Assembly: GCF_900186465.1 (NCBI RefSeq)
Contig: NZ_LT891956.1
Location: 48,564 to 112,563, forward strand
DNA length: 64,000 bases
Reading direction: 5' to 3'
Origin: Centipeda felix
Lineage (GTDB): Bacteria; Bacillota; Negativicutes; Selenomonadales; Selenomonadaceae
Shown: one piece after another, positions 1 to 8,085 of the stretch
How positions within the stretch are numbered: the stretch's first letter is position 1
Layout: each line of letters begins with the position of its first letter
Made by a program: the position numbers and the translations under genes
The notes under the pieces: generated by a model
What the model was told of the DNA's origin: nothing
The model's input: the letters and a program-made list of their open reading frames with translations, nothing else
Database searches by the model: none

Positions 1-135
1 AACCCGCCCCCTCCGCCACGCCGCGCATGACCCCTCCCCGCTGCGGCAGGGGAGGCTTTGGTCTGCCGCAAATTGCCGCTATGCGTGCTGCGAATGAACC
101 ATCCGCGCGAGCCCCACAGCCGCCTGCCCGTAGGC
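1..135 (-). repeat. Second, divergent copy of the hypF 3' end and its downstream flank
   Basis: These bases match 2313-2447 at a constant offset of 2312, with scattered differences (for example near 3-4, 16, 22, 32-34 and 113). On the minus strand, 79-135 encodes the last residues of HypF (AYGQAAVGLARMVHSQHA, stop at 79-81). The match ends exactly where the Tn5-mosaic-end-like 12-mer begins at 136. The differences mean it is not a simple copy of the same read; it could come from a second strain or a true duplicate locus. Best read as a chimeric join. Confidence 0.8.
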
Positions 136-147
136 CTGTCTCTTATA
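136..147 (+). other. Tn5/Nextera mosaic-end-like 12-mer at a chimeric junction
   Basis: CTGTCTCTTATA at 136-147 (C148 extends the match to 13) equals the start of the 19-bp Tn5 mosaic end used in tagmentation libraries. It sits exactly between the duplicated hypF tail (up to 135) and truncated hypE (from 148). In a tagmented fragment the mosaic end directly abuts genomic insert in this orientation, as it does here. Probably residual adapter carried into an assembly. Confidence 0.75.
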
Positions 148-722
148 CCCTTCTGCGGCAGGGTGAGACCGTGGCGCGCCGCCATCACGGTCGCCGCATG
201 GTCGCCGAGCGTGCCCGAGACGATGATGTCCATGCCCGCCGTGATGTTCGTCGGCGCGATATCCGCCCCCGCGAGCATCGTCCCGACACCTGCCGTATTG
301 ATGTAGATGCCATCGCCGCAGCCACGCGGCACGACCTTCGTATCGCCCGTCACGATGGAGACACCCGCCTCCTCTGCCGCCGCCGCAATGTCCGCGACGA
401 TGCGGCGCAGCGCGGCGATGGGAAAGCCCTCCTCAAGGATGACGGCGAGCGAGAGATATGCGGGCGCCGCCCCCGTCATGGAGAGATCGTTGACCGTCCC
501 GCAGACGGCGAGCCGCCCGATGCTCCCTCCGGGGAAGAAATGCGGCTGTACAACATAGGAGTCCGTCGTAAACGCCGTGCGGCCCGTGAGCGGCAGTACC
601 GCACCGTCGTGCAGAACGTTCAGCAGCGTGTTGCCGAGCGCGGGCAGAACGACCTCCTCCATGAGCGCATGGGAGAGCTGTCCGCCCGCCCCATGTGCCA
701 TGGTAATCACATCATGCTCCAT
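148..722 (-). CDS. hypE: HypE, carbamoyl dehydratase for hydrogenase maturation (3' end lost)
   Basis: Begins MEHDVITMAHGAGGQ, typical of HypE, which dehydrates the HypF-delivered C-terminal thiocarboxamide to the thiocyanate that supplies CN ligands to the [NiFe] site. The visible 191 residues include the PurM-like N-terminal domain (TDSYVVQPHFFPGGSIG, NDLSMTGA, GDTKVVPRG, GTLGDHAATVMAARHGL). The family is about 330-340 residues, so the C-terminal ATP-binding half and the terminal cysteine are missing. The frame stays open to the window edge, but only through the mosaic-end 12-mer and unrelated hypF sequence. The start overlaps the hypD stop by 11 nt, with GGAGG upstream. Confidence 0.85.
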
Positions 723-1815
723 AGTGGAACCTCCCTCCGCCGTACTTGTACCACGCGGCGCACGTCCCCTCGACCGACACCATGCAGGGGCCGACAGCGT
801 GCTCCGGCACACATGCCCGACCAAAGAGCGCACATTCCTTCGGCAGGATCGCCCCGCGCAGCACCTCGCCGCAGCGGCAGCCGCGCCGCCCCTCGATGCG
901 CGTCTCGATCGTGAGCGGGCGCACAGCGGCAAAGTCATAGGCACAGTACGCCTCGCGCATCGCAAGGCCCGAGGCTGGGATCATGCCGAGTCCGCGCCAT
1001 GCCGTCTCCGCCGGCTCATAGACGCGCTCCATCGCCGCGCGCGCTGCCGGATTCCCCGCAGGCTGCACGACGGACGGGTAGGCGTTCTCGATGCGCGCCG
1101 CCCCCGCTGCGATCTGGCGGACGAGCATCTGCAGGGCGGTGAGAATCTCCAGCGGCGCAAAGCCGCCGACCACACCGGGCACATGGTAGTCCTCCGCGAG
1201 GAAGGAAAATGCCTCCGTCCCCGTCACGACGGCGACGTGCCCCGGCAGGAGAAAGCCGTCCACGTGCGTCTCACCGCCGTCGAGCAGGGCGCGCATGACG
1301 GGCGGCACAAGTTTCTGCGCCGAGAGCAGGAAGAAGTTCCTGCGCCCCTGCTGCTCTGCCGCGAGCACCGCAGCCGCCTCCGTCGGCGCAGTGGTTTCAA
1401 ATCCGACGGCGAGGAAGATCACCTTTTTCTCAGGATGCTCTGCCGCAATGGGGAGCGCGTCGAGCGGCGAGTAGACGATGCGCACGTCCGCCCCCGCCGC
1501 CTGCGCCTCGGCGAGACTTGAGCGCGTCCCCGGAACTTTCAGCATATCGCCGAACGTCGTGATGATGACATCCTCCATCCCTGCATACGCAATCGCCGCG
1601 TCGATGTAGCTGTCGGGGGTCACGCAGACGGGACAGCCCGGCCCTGAGACCAGCTCGACCTCGGGCGGAAGGATCTGGCGCAGCCCCGCGCGAAAGATCG
1701 CGACGGTATGCGTCCCGCAGACCTCCATGATGCGGATATGCCGCCCCGCGAGCAGACAACGCATCTCATCGAGGATCGCCCGACTCTCCGCCTGCATCTC
1801 CTGTGTGCGGGTCAT
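712..1815 (-). CDS. hypD: HypD, hydrogenase Fe(CN)2CO assembly protein
   Basis: 367 residues, full length for HypD, the [4Fe-4S] scaffold that with HypC assembles the Fe(CN)2CO group of [NiFe] hydrogenases. Visible family motifs are CGTH near residues 33-36, GPGCPVC near 58-64 and GFETT near 138, with a cysteine-rich C-terminal third (RRGCRCGEVLRG, CALFGRACVPEHAVGPCMVS). It overlaps hypC by 4 nt (ATGA) and hypE by 11 nt, so translational coupling is likely. It lies in the minus-strand hydrogenase maturation operon. Confidence 0.97.
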   Translation of the reverse strand: MTRTQEMQAESRAILDEMRCLLAGRHIRIMEVCGTHTVAIFRAGLRQILPPEVELVSGPGCPVCVTPDSYIDAAIAYAGMEDVIITTFGDMLKVPGTRSSLAEAQAAGADVRIVYSPLDALPIAAEHPEKKVIFLAVGFETTAPTEAAAVLAAEQQGRRNFFLLSAQKLVPPVMRALLDGGETHVDGFLLPGHVAVVTGTEAFSFLAEDYHVPGVVGGFAPLEILTALQMLVRQIAAGAARIENAYPSVVQPAGNPAARAAMERVYEPAETAWRGLGMIPASGLAMREAYCAYDFAAVRPLTIETRIEGRRGCRCGEVLRGAILPKECALFGRACVPEHAVGPCMVSVEGTCAAWYKYGGGRFHYGA

Positions 1816-2075
1816 GCCATGTGCTCCATGCGCGGCGTATCGATGTGCGTCACCGTGCGCGGCGCACCGTTCATCTCCGCGCGCAGTGCCTCAATGCGCT
1901 CCATCTCCGCGGGATCGACGATCTGCATCGCAAAGCCCGCATGGACGAGCACGAAGTCTCCCACCTTCGCCTCGGGCAGGAGCATGAGGCTCGCCGCACG
2001 GCGCACCCCCTGCACCTCCACCGAGGCGAGCTGATCCTCTATTTCAACGACTTTCGCCGGAACTGCTAAACACAT
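1812..2075 (-). CDS. hypC: HypC, hydrogenase maturation chaperone
   Basis: 87 residues beginning MCLAVPAKVVEI, the HypC/HybG signature in which Cys2 (after Met removal) coordinates the iron precursor. HypC partners HypD and delivers the Fe(CN)2CO unit to the hydrogenase large-subunit precursor. The core HAGFAMQIVD is also family-typical. A GGAAGG-like site precedes the start. The gene overlaps hypD by 4 nt and is separated from hypF by about 315 bp filled with GC-rich dispersed repeats, so it may need readthrough of that region. Confidence 0.95.
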   Translation of the reverse strand: MCLAVPAKVVEIEDQLASVEVQGVRRAASLMLLPEAKVGDFVLVHAGFAMQIVDPAEMERIEALRAEMNGAPRTVTHIDTPRMEHMA

Positions 2076-2139
2076 GTTGTTTCCTTCCCTATATGATGAA
2101 AATTTTATCTACAAGGACATCGCATCTAAAGCGTCCAAG

Positions 2140-2366
2140 GTGCCCCCTCCGTCACGCTGCGCGTGCCACCTCCCCCGCTGTGGCAGGGGAGGCTTTCGGT
2201 TTACGGCATGCAGCTTCCCCCGTCCAAGACGGGGGAAGTGCCGAGCAGCGTGAGGCGATAGGGGCGCTCGTTGCTCATACACATTTCTCACGATAGAACA
2301 CCGATAGCGTTCAAAGCGCCCCCTCCGTCACGCTGCGCATGACACTTCCCCGCTGCGGCAGGGGAG
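2140..2366. repeat. GC-rich dispersed palindromic repeats between hypC and hypF
   Basis: Two units of a repeat seen throughout the window, recognisable by GCCCCCTCCGTCACGCTGCG followed by CCTCCCCGCTG-GGCAGGGGAGG. The unit at about 2140-2262 forms a long imperfect palindrome whose outer arm reads back as GCAGCGTGAGGCGATAGGGG. A second half-unit is at 2317-2366. Related units lie near 8-57, 5311-5432, 27800-27850, 36641-36750 and 61826-61870. No coding potential is seen. Confidence 0.8.
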
Positions 2367-2390
2367 GCTTTGGTCTGCCGCAAATTGCCG

Positions 2391-3457
2391 CTATGCGTGC
2401 TGCGAATGAACCATCCGCGCGAGCGCCACAGCCGCCTGCCCGTAGGCAATGCCGCCGTCGTTCGGCGGAACGCGGTGCGGCAGGAGCACATGATAGCCGC
2501 CGATGCGCGGCAGAAGCTCCTCCAGGAGAAGCGCGTTCTGGAACACGCCGCCCGCGAGGGCGACCGTGCGCAGCCCCGTCCGCACCGAAAGGATGCCAAG
2601 CACCTCGGCGACCGCCGCCGCCATCGTCACGTGAAAGTCCAGCGCGCGTCCCGCACGCTCCTCCACGGTCAGCGCCTCCGCCCCATCCCAGAGCTAGTTG
2701 GTTTTTTTCTTTTAACATACCGCCACCCCCTAAGTACCCCCCTTTTCCCCTCCCCGCCACTTTTCCAATTTTCTGCTGAATAGCCCGCGCCCTTTCTCTT
2801 ATCCCCATCTCCGCCCGCCTGCACCCCGCCGTTGACGAGGAGGCGATAGGCGGGGCCGCACGCGGCGCACGCATTCGGCTGCGCGTGAAAGCGGCGGTCG
2901 CGCGGATCGTCGTACTCACGCTGACAGGCGGGACACATCGGAAACACCGCCATCGAAGTCAGCGGACGATCGTACGGAACGCCGCGGATGATCGAGTAGC
3001 GCGGGCCGCAGTTCGTGCAGTTCGTAAAGGCATAGCCATACCGCCGATCCGCTGCCGACAGGATCTCGCGCCGACAGTCCGCACAGACCGCAAGATCAGG
3101 CGATACAAGCGTCGCTGCCCGCGTCCCCGCGGGGCTCGGCAGGATGCGGAACGTCCGCTCCCCGCATGGCATGACCGCCTGCCACGTCACCGCCGTTACC
3201 ACTGCCGCACGCGGCGCATCGTCTGCGAGAGCGACGGCAAAGGCGTCGAGTGCCGCCGCCGTCCCTTCCGCCTCGATGCCGACTCCCGCGCTGTCGTTCA
3301 GCACCCAGCCGCTGAGTGCATACTCCTCCGCGAGACGATAGACAAAGGGACGATAGCCCACCCCCTGCACAATCCCCGAGACACGAAAGGCGCGCCGCTC
3401 GGCGGCGCCCCCCTCCGTATGTACTGCGGTATGTGCCGCGCCCGTCATCTTAGGCAT
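2391..3457 (-). pseudogene. hypF: HypF carbamoyltransferase, middle missing
   Basis: HypF (about 750 residues) makes the carbamoyl group for the hydrogenase CN ligands. The N-terminal piece (about 3457 to 2831) has the acylphosphatase motif RVSGIVQGVGYRPFVYRLAEE and two zinc fingers (CADC...CTNC; CPAC...CAAC). The C-terminal piece (about 2696 to 2391) has the Kae1-like end ALAGGVFQNALLLEELL...PPNDGGIAYGQAA and a normal stop. About 440 central residues, including the YrdC-like domain and most of the Kae1 domain, are absent. They are replaced by ~134 bp of unrelated low-complexity sequence, and the pieces are in different frames. A functional operon would need intact HypF, so misassembly is at least as likely as real decay. 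Possible starts are 3457 or 3448; neither has a clear ribosome site. Confidence 0.85.
2697..2830. other. Unrelated ~134-bp filler inside hypF
   Basis: Homopolymer-rich sequence (runs of T, C and A) unlike the flanking hypF codons. It contains CTTTCTCTTATC at 2792-2803, which matches 10 of the 12 bases of the Tn5-mosaic-end-like string found at 136. It replaces the missing central part of hypF. No gene is recognisable in it. Confidence 0.6.
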
Positions 3458-3968
3458 ACGGTACGGCACGCGGCGCGAGCCGAACGCCCCACGCGCGCAG
3501 CTCCTCGGCCGCACGCTGCGCGAACGCGGGCAGGGCCGCCTCCATCGCAGGGCTCATCGTCAGCCCCGCCGACAGATCGTAGGGCTGCATCCCGAGCACG
3601 ACCACGTTCGGGATCGCCCGATCCGTCACCGTCAGCCACGCGAGCACATCCTGTATGCCGATCTCGTGCGATGAGACCTTTTCCTGAAAATGCGCCATGA
3701 TCGCATCATCCTCAAAGCGGTACGCCGTCCCCGGAGCACCGTCACCCGAGACCGCGTCGAGAATCAGCAGATGCTGTGTCCCCGTGACGAAGTGCAGCAG
3801 CTCGGGTCCGAGCGTCCCGCCGTCGAGCAGGCGCACCTCATCCTCGGAGAACGCCCAGTGCTGCTCCAGATACTCCATCGCGCGCACGCCGAACCCCTCG
3901 TCGCGCAGAATGATATTGCCGATGCCGAGTACGGTCACAGGCGCAACGGGTACAATCGACTCCTCCAT
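3450..3968 (-). CDS. hyaD: [NiFe]-hydrogenase maturation protease (HyaD/HybD type)
   Basis: 172 residues from MEESIVPVAPVTVLGIGN. This M52-family endopeptidase removes the C-terminal tail of the large subunit after nickel insertion. Ni-sensing acidic and histidine residues are visible in GNIILRDEGFG, LLDGGTLG and SSHEIGIQD. The start at 3968 overlaps the hypB stop by one base (TGATG), with GGAGGT seven bases upstream, which favours it over a longer start at 4019. Its probable substrate is the large subunit encoded at 6172-8085 in the same operon. Confidence 0.93.
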   Translation of the reverse strand: MEESIVPVAPVTVLGIGNIILRDEGFGVRAMEYLEQHWAFSEDEVRLLDGGTLGPELLHFVTGTQHLLILDAVSGDGAPGTAYRFEDDAIMAHFQEKVSSHEIGIQDVLAWLTVTDRAIPNVVVLGMQPYDLSAGLTMSPAMEAALPAFAQRAAEELRAWGVRLAPRAVPYA

Positions 3969-4639
3969 CAGCGCACCTCCTTCCCCGCCTTCTTTGCCGC
4001 CACCTGCGCACGCAGCCACGCATACCAGTCCGCGAGACCCTCGCCCGTCTGACAGGAGACAGGAAAGATCGCGATCCCGGGATGCAGGGCTGTGATGTCC
4101 GCACGCGCCGACGCCATATCGAAATTCGTATACGGGAGAATATCCACCTTGCTGAGGACAGCCGCCGCCGACTCCTTGAAGATCAGCGGGTACTTCAGCG
4201 GCTTGTCGTCCCCCTCCGTGATGCTCAGAACGACCGCCTTCTCATCCTCGCCGAGCGCGAACTCGGCAGGGCAGACGAGATTTCCGACGTTCTCGATCAC
4301 GAGGAGATCGAGCGCGTCGAGATCGAGGCGGTCGAGTGCCGCCGCGACCATCGCCGCGTCGAGATGACAGCCGCCGCTCGTATTGATCTGCACGACAGGC
4401 GCGCCGCAGCGCTCGATGCGTGCCGCATCCTTCGTCGTAAAGAGATCCCCCTCCACAACTGCCACGCGCAGATCACCCGCGAGCTCCTGCAGCGTCTGCT
4501 CGAGCAGCGACGTCTTGCCCGCGCCCGGCGAGCCGAGCAGATTCAGCGCATAGATCCCATGCTGCGCAAAGAGCGCCGCGTTCTCCGCCGCCGCCGCATC
4601 GTTGCGCCCTAGAATGTCTGCTTTTACAACTACTTTCAT
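3968..4639 (-). CDS. hypB: HypB, GTPase for nickel insertion
   Basis: 223 residues with P-loop GSPGAGKTS near residues 36-44, ENVGNLVCPAEF in the metal-binding GTPase region and SKVDILPY for guanine recognition. HypB works with HypA to load nickel into the hydrogenase large subunit. It lacks both a histidine-rich N-terminus and the N-terminal CxxCGC nickel motif of E. coli HypB. That motif instead appears on the separate small protein two genes upstream (4984-5226). Four bases separate it from hypA. Confidence 0.96.
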   Translation of the reverse strand: MKVVVKADILGRNDAAAAENAALFAQHGIYALNLLGSPGAGKTSLLEQTLQELAGDLRVAVVEGDLFTTKDAARIERCGAPVVQINTSGGCHLDAAMVAAALDRLDLDALDLLVIENVGNLVCPAEFALGEDEKAVVLSITEGDDKPLKYPLIFKESAAAVLSKVDILPYTNFDMASARADITALHPGIAIFPVSCQTGEGLADWYAWLRAQVAAKKAGKEVR

Positions 4640-4643
4640 CGCT

Positions 4644-4982
4644 CTATTCCATCTCTATAAAATCCACGCGCATCTCGCGGCCGCCGATGATCTCCATTCC
4701 GCCGCCGCAATGGGGGCAGAGGTAGTCCTGCGGTCGGATGTGCTGCTCCCTGCCGCAGTCGTGACAGCGCCCCGTGAGGGGGACGCGCTCCCAGGTGAGC
4801 ACGGCATCTGCCGCGATCGTGTCCGCCGTAAGGGAGGAAAAACACAGCGAAAGCGCATCGGTCTCCACGCCCGACAATTCGCCGAGCAGGAGGCCGATGC
4901 GCTCGATGCGCGCTGCGCCATTTTTCTGTGCATAGTCCAGGGCAATATCCAAAATGCCCTCGGCAATCGCCATTTCGTGCAT
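4644..4982 (-). CDS. hypA: HypA, hydrogenase nickel metallochaperone
   Basis: 112 residues starting MHEMAIAEGILDIAL, where His2 is the conserved nickel ligand. The zinc-ribbon cysteines are CHDC and CPHC near residues 73-76 and 87-90. HypA receives nickel and passes it with HypB to the apo-large subunit. The start at 4982 is one base after the stop of the upstream small protein (TAAGATG), so a longer in-frame start at 5015 is unlikely. Confidence 0.96.
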   Translation of the reverse strand: MHEMAIAEGILDIALDYAQKNGAARIERIGLLLGELSGVETDALSLCFSSLTADTIAADAVLTWERVPLTGRCHDCGREQHIRPQDYLCPHCGGGMEIIGGREMRVDFIEME

Positions 4983-4983
4983 C

Positions 4984-5226
4984 TTAGAGCTCCGCCGAAA
5001 GCCCATGTGCGGCAAAGGTACTGATGAGCTCCGTCATCTTCGTCTTTGCCGGGTCATAGTCCACGGTCGTCTCCCCGTCGTGCGTGTGGATGTGCACGTA
5101 GAGGACGCCGGGCAGCCCCAGGAGCGCCTTCTCCACAGCGGCGGCATTCTCCTCGGTGTAGCCCTTCACAAAAAACTGTAGATGCGTCGTGCTCTCTGCG
5201 AGCCCGCAGCCGCATTCTTTACACAT
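4984..5226 (-). CDS. Small CxxCGCG + heavy-metal-associated-fold protein
   Basis: 80 residues. The N-terminus MCKECGCGLAE has the CxxCGC motif that binds nickel at the N-terminus of many HypB proteins. The rest (HLQFFVKGYTEENAAAVEKAL, PGVLYVHIHTHDGETTVDYDP) has the beta-alpha-beta pattern of an HMA ferredoxin-like metal chaperone, but without the usual internal CxxC. It directly precedes hypA and is one base from it. Because HypB here lacks the CxxCGC element, I infer a detached nickel-delivery module. Family membership beyond HMA-like is not certain. Confidence 0.75.
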   Translation of the reverse strand: MCKECGCGLAESTTHLQFFVKGYTEENAAAVEKALLGLPGVLYVHIHTHDGETTVDYDPAKTKMTELISTFAAHGLSAEL

Positions 5227-5310
5227 AGAAAACTCCTTTATCTCCTAACAAAAGCATATTGCTTGCGTAACAGAAACACTCATCGGTGCAAGGGTGCCTG
5301 ATTGATCAAA

Positions 5311-5432
5311 GCGCCCCCACCGACGCGCAAGCGCGCCACCTCCCCCGTAGCGACGGGGGAGGCGAATCCACCGTTCATCGAGTGCCTCCCCTGTCACAGC
5401 GGGGGAGGGGGACCGCGAAGCGGTGGAAGGGG
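5311..5432. repeat. GC-rich imperfect palindrome between hydrogenase and hyp genes
   Basis: GCGCCCCCACC...GGTGGAAGGGGCGC forms the outer arms and CCTCCCCCGT...ACGGGGGAGG an inner hairpin. It belongs to the same dispersed family as the units near 2140 and 36641. It separates the structural genes from the hyp genes and could act as an mRNA stabiliser or partial terminator. Confidence 0.75.
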
Positions 5433-5442
5433 CGCCTGTTAC

Positions 5443-5474
5443 TTGCACAACGAGGTGCCTGCACGCACACTGCT
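5443..5474 (+). repeat. Remnant of the 27.9/51.0-kb structured element (3' half)
   Basis: TACTTGCACAACGAGGTG and the following CACGCACAC resemble the 3' half of the element at 50934-51100 (CACTTGCGCAACGAGGTG then GCGCGCAC). The 5' half is absent. Short match, so tentative. Confidence 0.4.
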
Positions 5475-6158
5475 TTACTCCACGTCGTTGACATCCGCCG
5501 GGGTATGGCGCAGGAGCTTCGAGCCTGCGAACATGCTCGAGACCTCTGCCTCGCCCTCCATGAACTCAGCGCGGATGACCATGTAGAAATGGCCGATGGC
5601 AAAGAGAATGATCGCCCATGCCGCATAGTGATGCACATAGTGCGAGATCATCTCGCCGCCGAGCACGCGGTTCACCCAGCCGAAGAGCGTCCCGCCGATC
5701 GCAGACGGCTCCGTCATGTAGTACATGGCAAAGCCCGTCAGCACCTCGATTGCCACGAGCACGTAGAGCCCTGCGTACGATCCGCGTGCGAGCGGGTTGC
5801 GCAGAAACGGCTTGTGCGTCGCCTTGATCAGCATATAGTGCTGCGCCACTTCCATCGTGTCCGTGTAGTACTGCTTCTCCCAGAAATGCGGGAAAAGGCG
5901 GTCGCCGCGGTTGATGATAAAGCCGTAAACGCGGCCGATGAAGCCCGCGCAGAAGGCAAACGCCGCGATGAAGTGGACGTTGCGCGTCACATTCATCAGG
6001 AGCGGCGACGCATCCGGCTCCGCATACAGCATCGCAGGTGGCTTCGTGATGAGGAAGCCCGTGATGAAGAGCACGATGATCGCAATGACCATCAGCCAAT
6101 GGAAGATGCGCAGAAAGGGACTAAAGAGATAGTACTCCTTGCGTACTTCTTGTTTCAT
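5475..6158 (-). CDS. hyaC: [NiFe]-hydrogenase b-type cytochrome subunit
   Basis: 227 residues with about four membrane spans (roughly 15-40, 60-82, 127-150 and 180-200). Candidate heme-b histidines are in RIFHWLMV, NVHFIAAF, HYVHHYAAW and GHFYMVI. HyaC/HybB-like cytochromes anchor the exported hydrogenase and pass electrons from H2 to the quinone pool. It follows the large subunit by 13 bp, as usual for group 1 uptake hydrogenases. Confidence 0.93.
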   Translation of the reverse strand: MKQEVRKEYYLFSPFLRIFHWLMVIAIIVLFITGFLITKPPAMLYAEPDASPLLMNVTRNVHFIAAFAFCAGFIGRVYGFIINRGDRLFPHFWEKQYYTDTMEVAQHYMLIKATHKPFLRNPLARGSYAGLYVLVAIEVLTGFAMYYMTEPSAIGGTLFGWVNRVLGGEMISHYVHHYAAWAIILFAIGHFYMVIRAEFMEGEAEVSSMFAGSKLLRHTPADVNDVE

Positions 6159-6171
6159 GCGGTTCGCCCCC

Positions 6172-8085
6172 TTATTTATCGACGCTGACGCCCGCGTATG
6201 GATCGGTCGTCACAACGCGGATCTTCTCCCCCTTCGCGTTGAAGAGGTGGGTCGAGCACGCCATGCACGGGTCAAACGAGCGGACCGCCTTGACGATCTC
6301 GAGCGGCTTGTCTGCGACCTTGACGGGCGTATCCATCATCGCGAGCTCGTATGCGCCGTGTCCCTCGGCATCGTCGCGCGGGCAGGCATTCCACGTCGTC
6401 GGGACGACCGCCTGATAGTTCGCGATCTTGCCGTCCTTGATGACCGCCCAGTGGCTGAGTGCGCCGCGCGGTGCCTCGTAGAGACCGACGCCCTTTGCCT
6501 CCTTCGGCCAGGTCGAGGGATCCCACTTGTCGTTGTTCACCACGCGCGTATCGCCGCTCTTGATGTTTGCGACGAGCTTGTCGAAGAAATACTTGCTGAT
6601 CTCCGCCTGCAGCTGTGCATCGAGCGCACGCGCCGCCGTGCGTCCGACCGTGGAGGGCAGCCATGCCTCGACGGGGACGTTCAGCACCTTCGTCACGGCA
6701 TCGATCTGATCGACGATCATCTGCTCTGCCCACGTCAGGTCACCGAGGAGGCCCTGCTTTGCCTTCGTGTAGAGGACGATGTAGCGTGCCAGGGGGCCGA
6801 CCTCGCAGAGCTTGCCGCGCCATTTCGGCGTCTTGAGCCAGGAGTACTTGCCCTGCTCGTTGAGCGCCTTCCACTCGGTCTTCGTGCCTTCCTTCGGCTC
6901 CGTGTAGTGCGGGGTCGTCTCGCCCTCCCACGGATGGAGTGCCTTGTCGTCGCCGCCCTTGTACTCGTACCAGCCGTGCTCGACGCTCTCTGCGACGCCG
7001 TCGGCATCCGTCAGATCCTTCTCCGTAAAGTCATAGACCTTCGCATTCATGACGCCCGAAGCAAAGTCCTCGACGACGCCGTTGCAGCGCACGAGGAGGT
7101 TCTTGAAGAAGTCGCCGTTCGTCGCACCCGAGAACGGCTCCTCGGAGAACATGCCGAAGGCGAGCACGCGCTTTTTCGCGAGGCCGCCGCCCGAGGTGTA
7201 GCCCTTCTGGACGTAGAGATGTCCGATGGCGAGCACGTCGGGGAGATAGTAGTCGTTCATCATGTGGCGTGCCTGATTGATCGAGCGGTCAACGATCGCG
7301 AGGCGCGCTGCATTGATCGGCGCGTTGCCGTCCTCCATCGAGATGGAGCATGGCATGCCGCCAAGCACATAGTGCGGATGCGGGTTCTTTCCGCCGAAGA
7401 CGACGTGCGGGACGACGAGATCCTTCTGCTTGTCGAGCATCTCGAGGTAGTGCGAGATCGCCATGAGATGCACCTCGGGCGGGAGGAGCTGATAGTCCGG
7501 ATGATCCCACCACTGCGCGGAGAAGATGCCGAGCTGACCGCTGTCGACGATCTTCTGCACCTTTGCCTTGATCGCGGCGTAATAGGTGGGCGATGCGATC
7601 GGGAAGTCGTGCGGGTAGGCATCCGTGTCGAATGCCGCAGGCCCGCGGAAGGGGAGGCGATAGGTCTGGAGCACCGTGTTCTGGAGCGCCGCCGTCGCCG
7701 CCGGATCCGCCTTCAGCGCCTCGAGCGGGCTGACCCAGTCGAGCGCGTGGAGGTGGTAGAAATGGATGATGTGATCCTGATGCCCGAGGCACGCCGCAAT
7801 GATGTTGCGGATGTAGTGCGCGTTCTTTGGGATCGTGATGCCGAATGCGTCCTCGACGGCACGCAGACAGCCGAGTGCATGAGAGGATGTGCAGACGCCG
7901 CAGATGCGCTGAATGTATGCCCATGCATCGCGCGGATCGCGGTCGTTCATGACGAGCTCAAGGCCGCGCCATGCCGTGCCAGAGGAGATGGCATCGGTGA
8001 CCTTGCCCGATGCCTCGTCCACCTGCAGCTCAACGCGCAGATGTCCCTCAATACGGGTGATTGGGTCGACAACGACGTGTTTCAT
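6172..8085 (-). CDS. hyaB: [NiFe]-hydrogenase large subunit (group 1 uptake type)
   Basis: 637 residues. The proximal Ni-Fe ligand motif is RICGVCTSSHALGCLRAVEDAF near residues 60-80, and the distal motif is DPCMACSTH near the C-terminus. After that His a tail of 24 residues remains, the peptide expected to be removed by the maturation protease at 3450-3968. It starts MKHVVVDPITRIEGHLRVE with no signal peptide, so it should be exported piggyback with the Tat-signalled small subunit. The 4-nt overlap with that gene suggests translational coupling. Confidence 0.97.
   Translation of the reverse strand: MKHVVVDPITRIEGHLRVELQVDEASGKVTDAISSGTAWRGLELVMNDRDPRDAWAYIQRICGVCTSSHALGCLRAVEDAFGITIPKNAHYIRNIIAACLGHQDHIIHFYHLHALDWVSPLEALKADPAATAALQNTVLQTYRLPFRGPAAFDTDAYPHDFPIASPTYYAAIKAKVQKIVDSGQLGIFSAQWWDHPDYQLLPPEVHLMAISHYLEMLDKQKDLVVPHVVFGGKNPHPHYVLGGMPCSISMEDGNAPINAARLAIVDRSINQARHMMNDYYLPDVLAIGHLYVQKGYTSGGGLAKKRVLAFGMFSEEPFSGATNGDFFKNLLVRCNGVVEDFASGVMNAKVYDFTEKDLTDADGVAESVEHGWYEYKGGDDKALHPWEGETTPHYTEPKEGTKTEWKALNEQGKYSWLKTPKWRGKLCEVGPLARYIVLYTKAKQGLLGDLTWAEQMIVDQIDAVTKVLNVPVEAWLPSTVGRTAARALDAQLQAEISKYFFDKLVANIKSGDTRVVNNDKWDPSTWPKEAKGVGLYEAPRGALSHWAVIKDGKIANYQAVVPTTWNACPRDDAEGHGAYELAMMDTPVKVADKPLEIVKAVRSFDPCMACSTHLFNAKGEKIRVVTTDPYAGVSVDK

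Noticed and set aside
2140-2366. GC-rich repeats as a CRISPR array
   Set aside because: Units are few, unevenly spaced, palindromic and dispersed genome-wide; there are no regular spacers or cas genes.
4984-5226. Small HMA-like protein as a copper chaperone
   Set aside because: It lacks the MxCxxC copper motif; its CxxCGC start and hyp location favour nickel.
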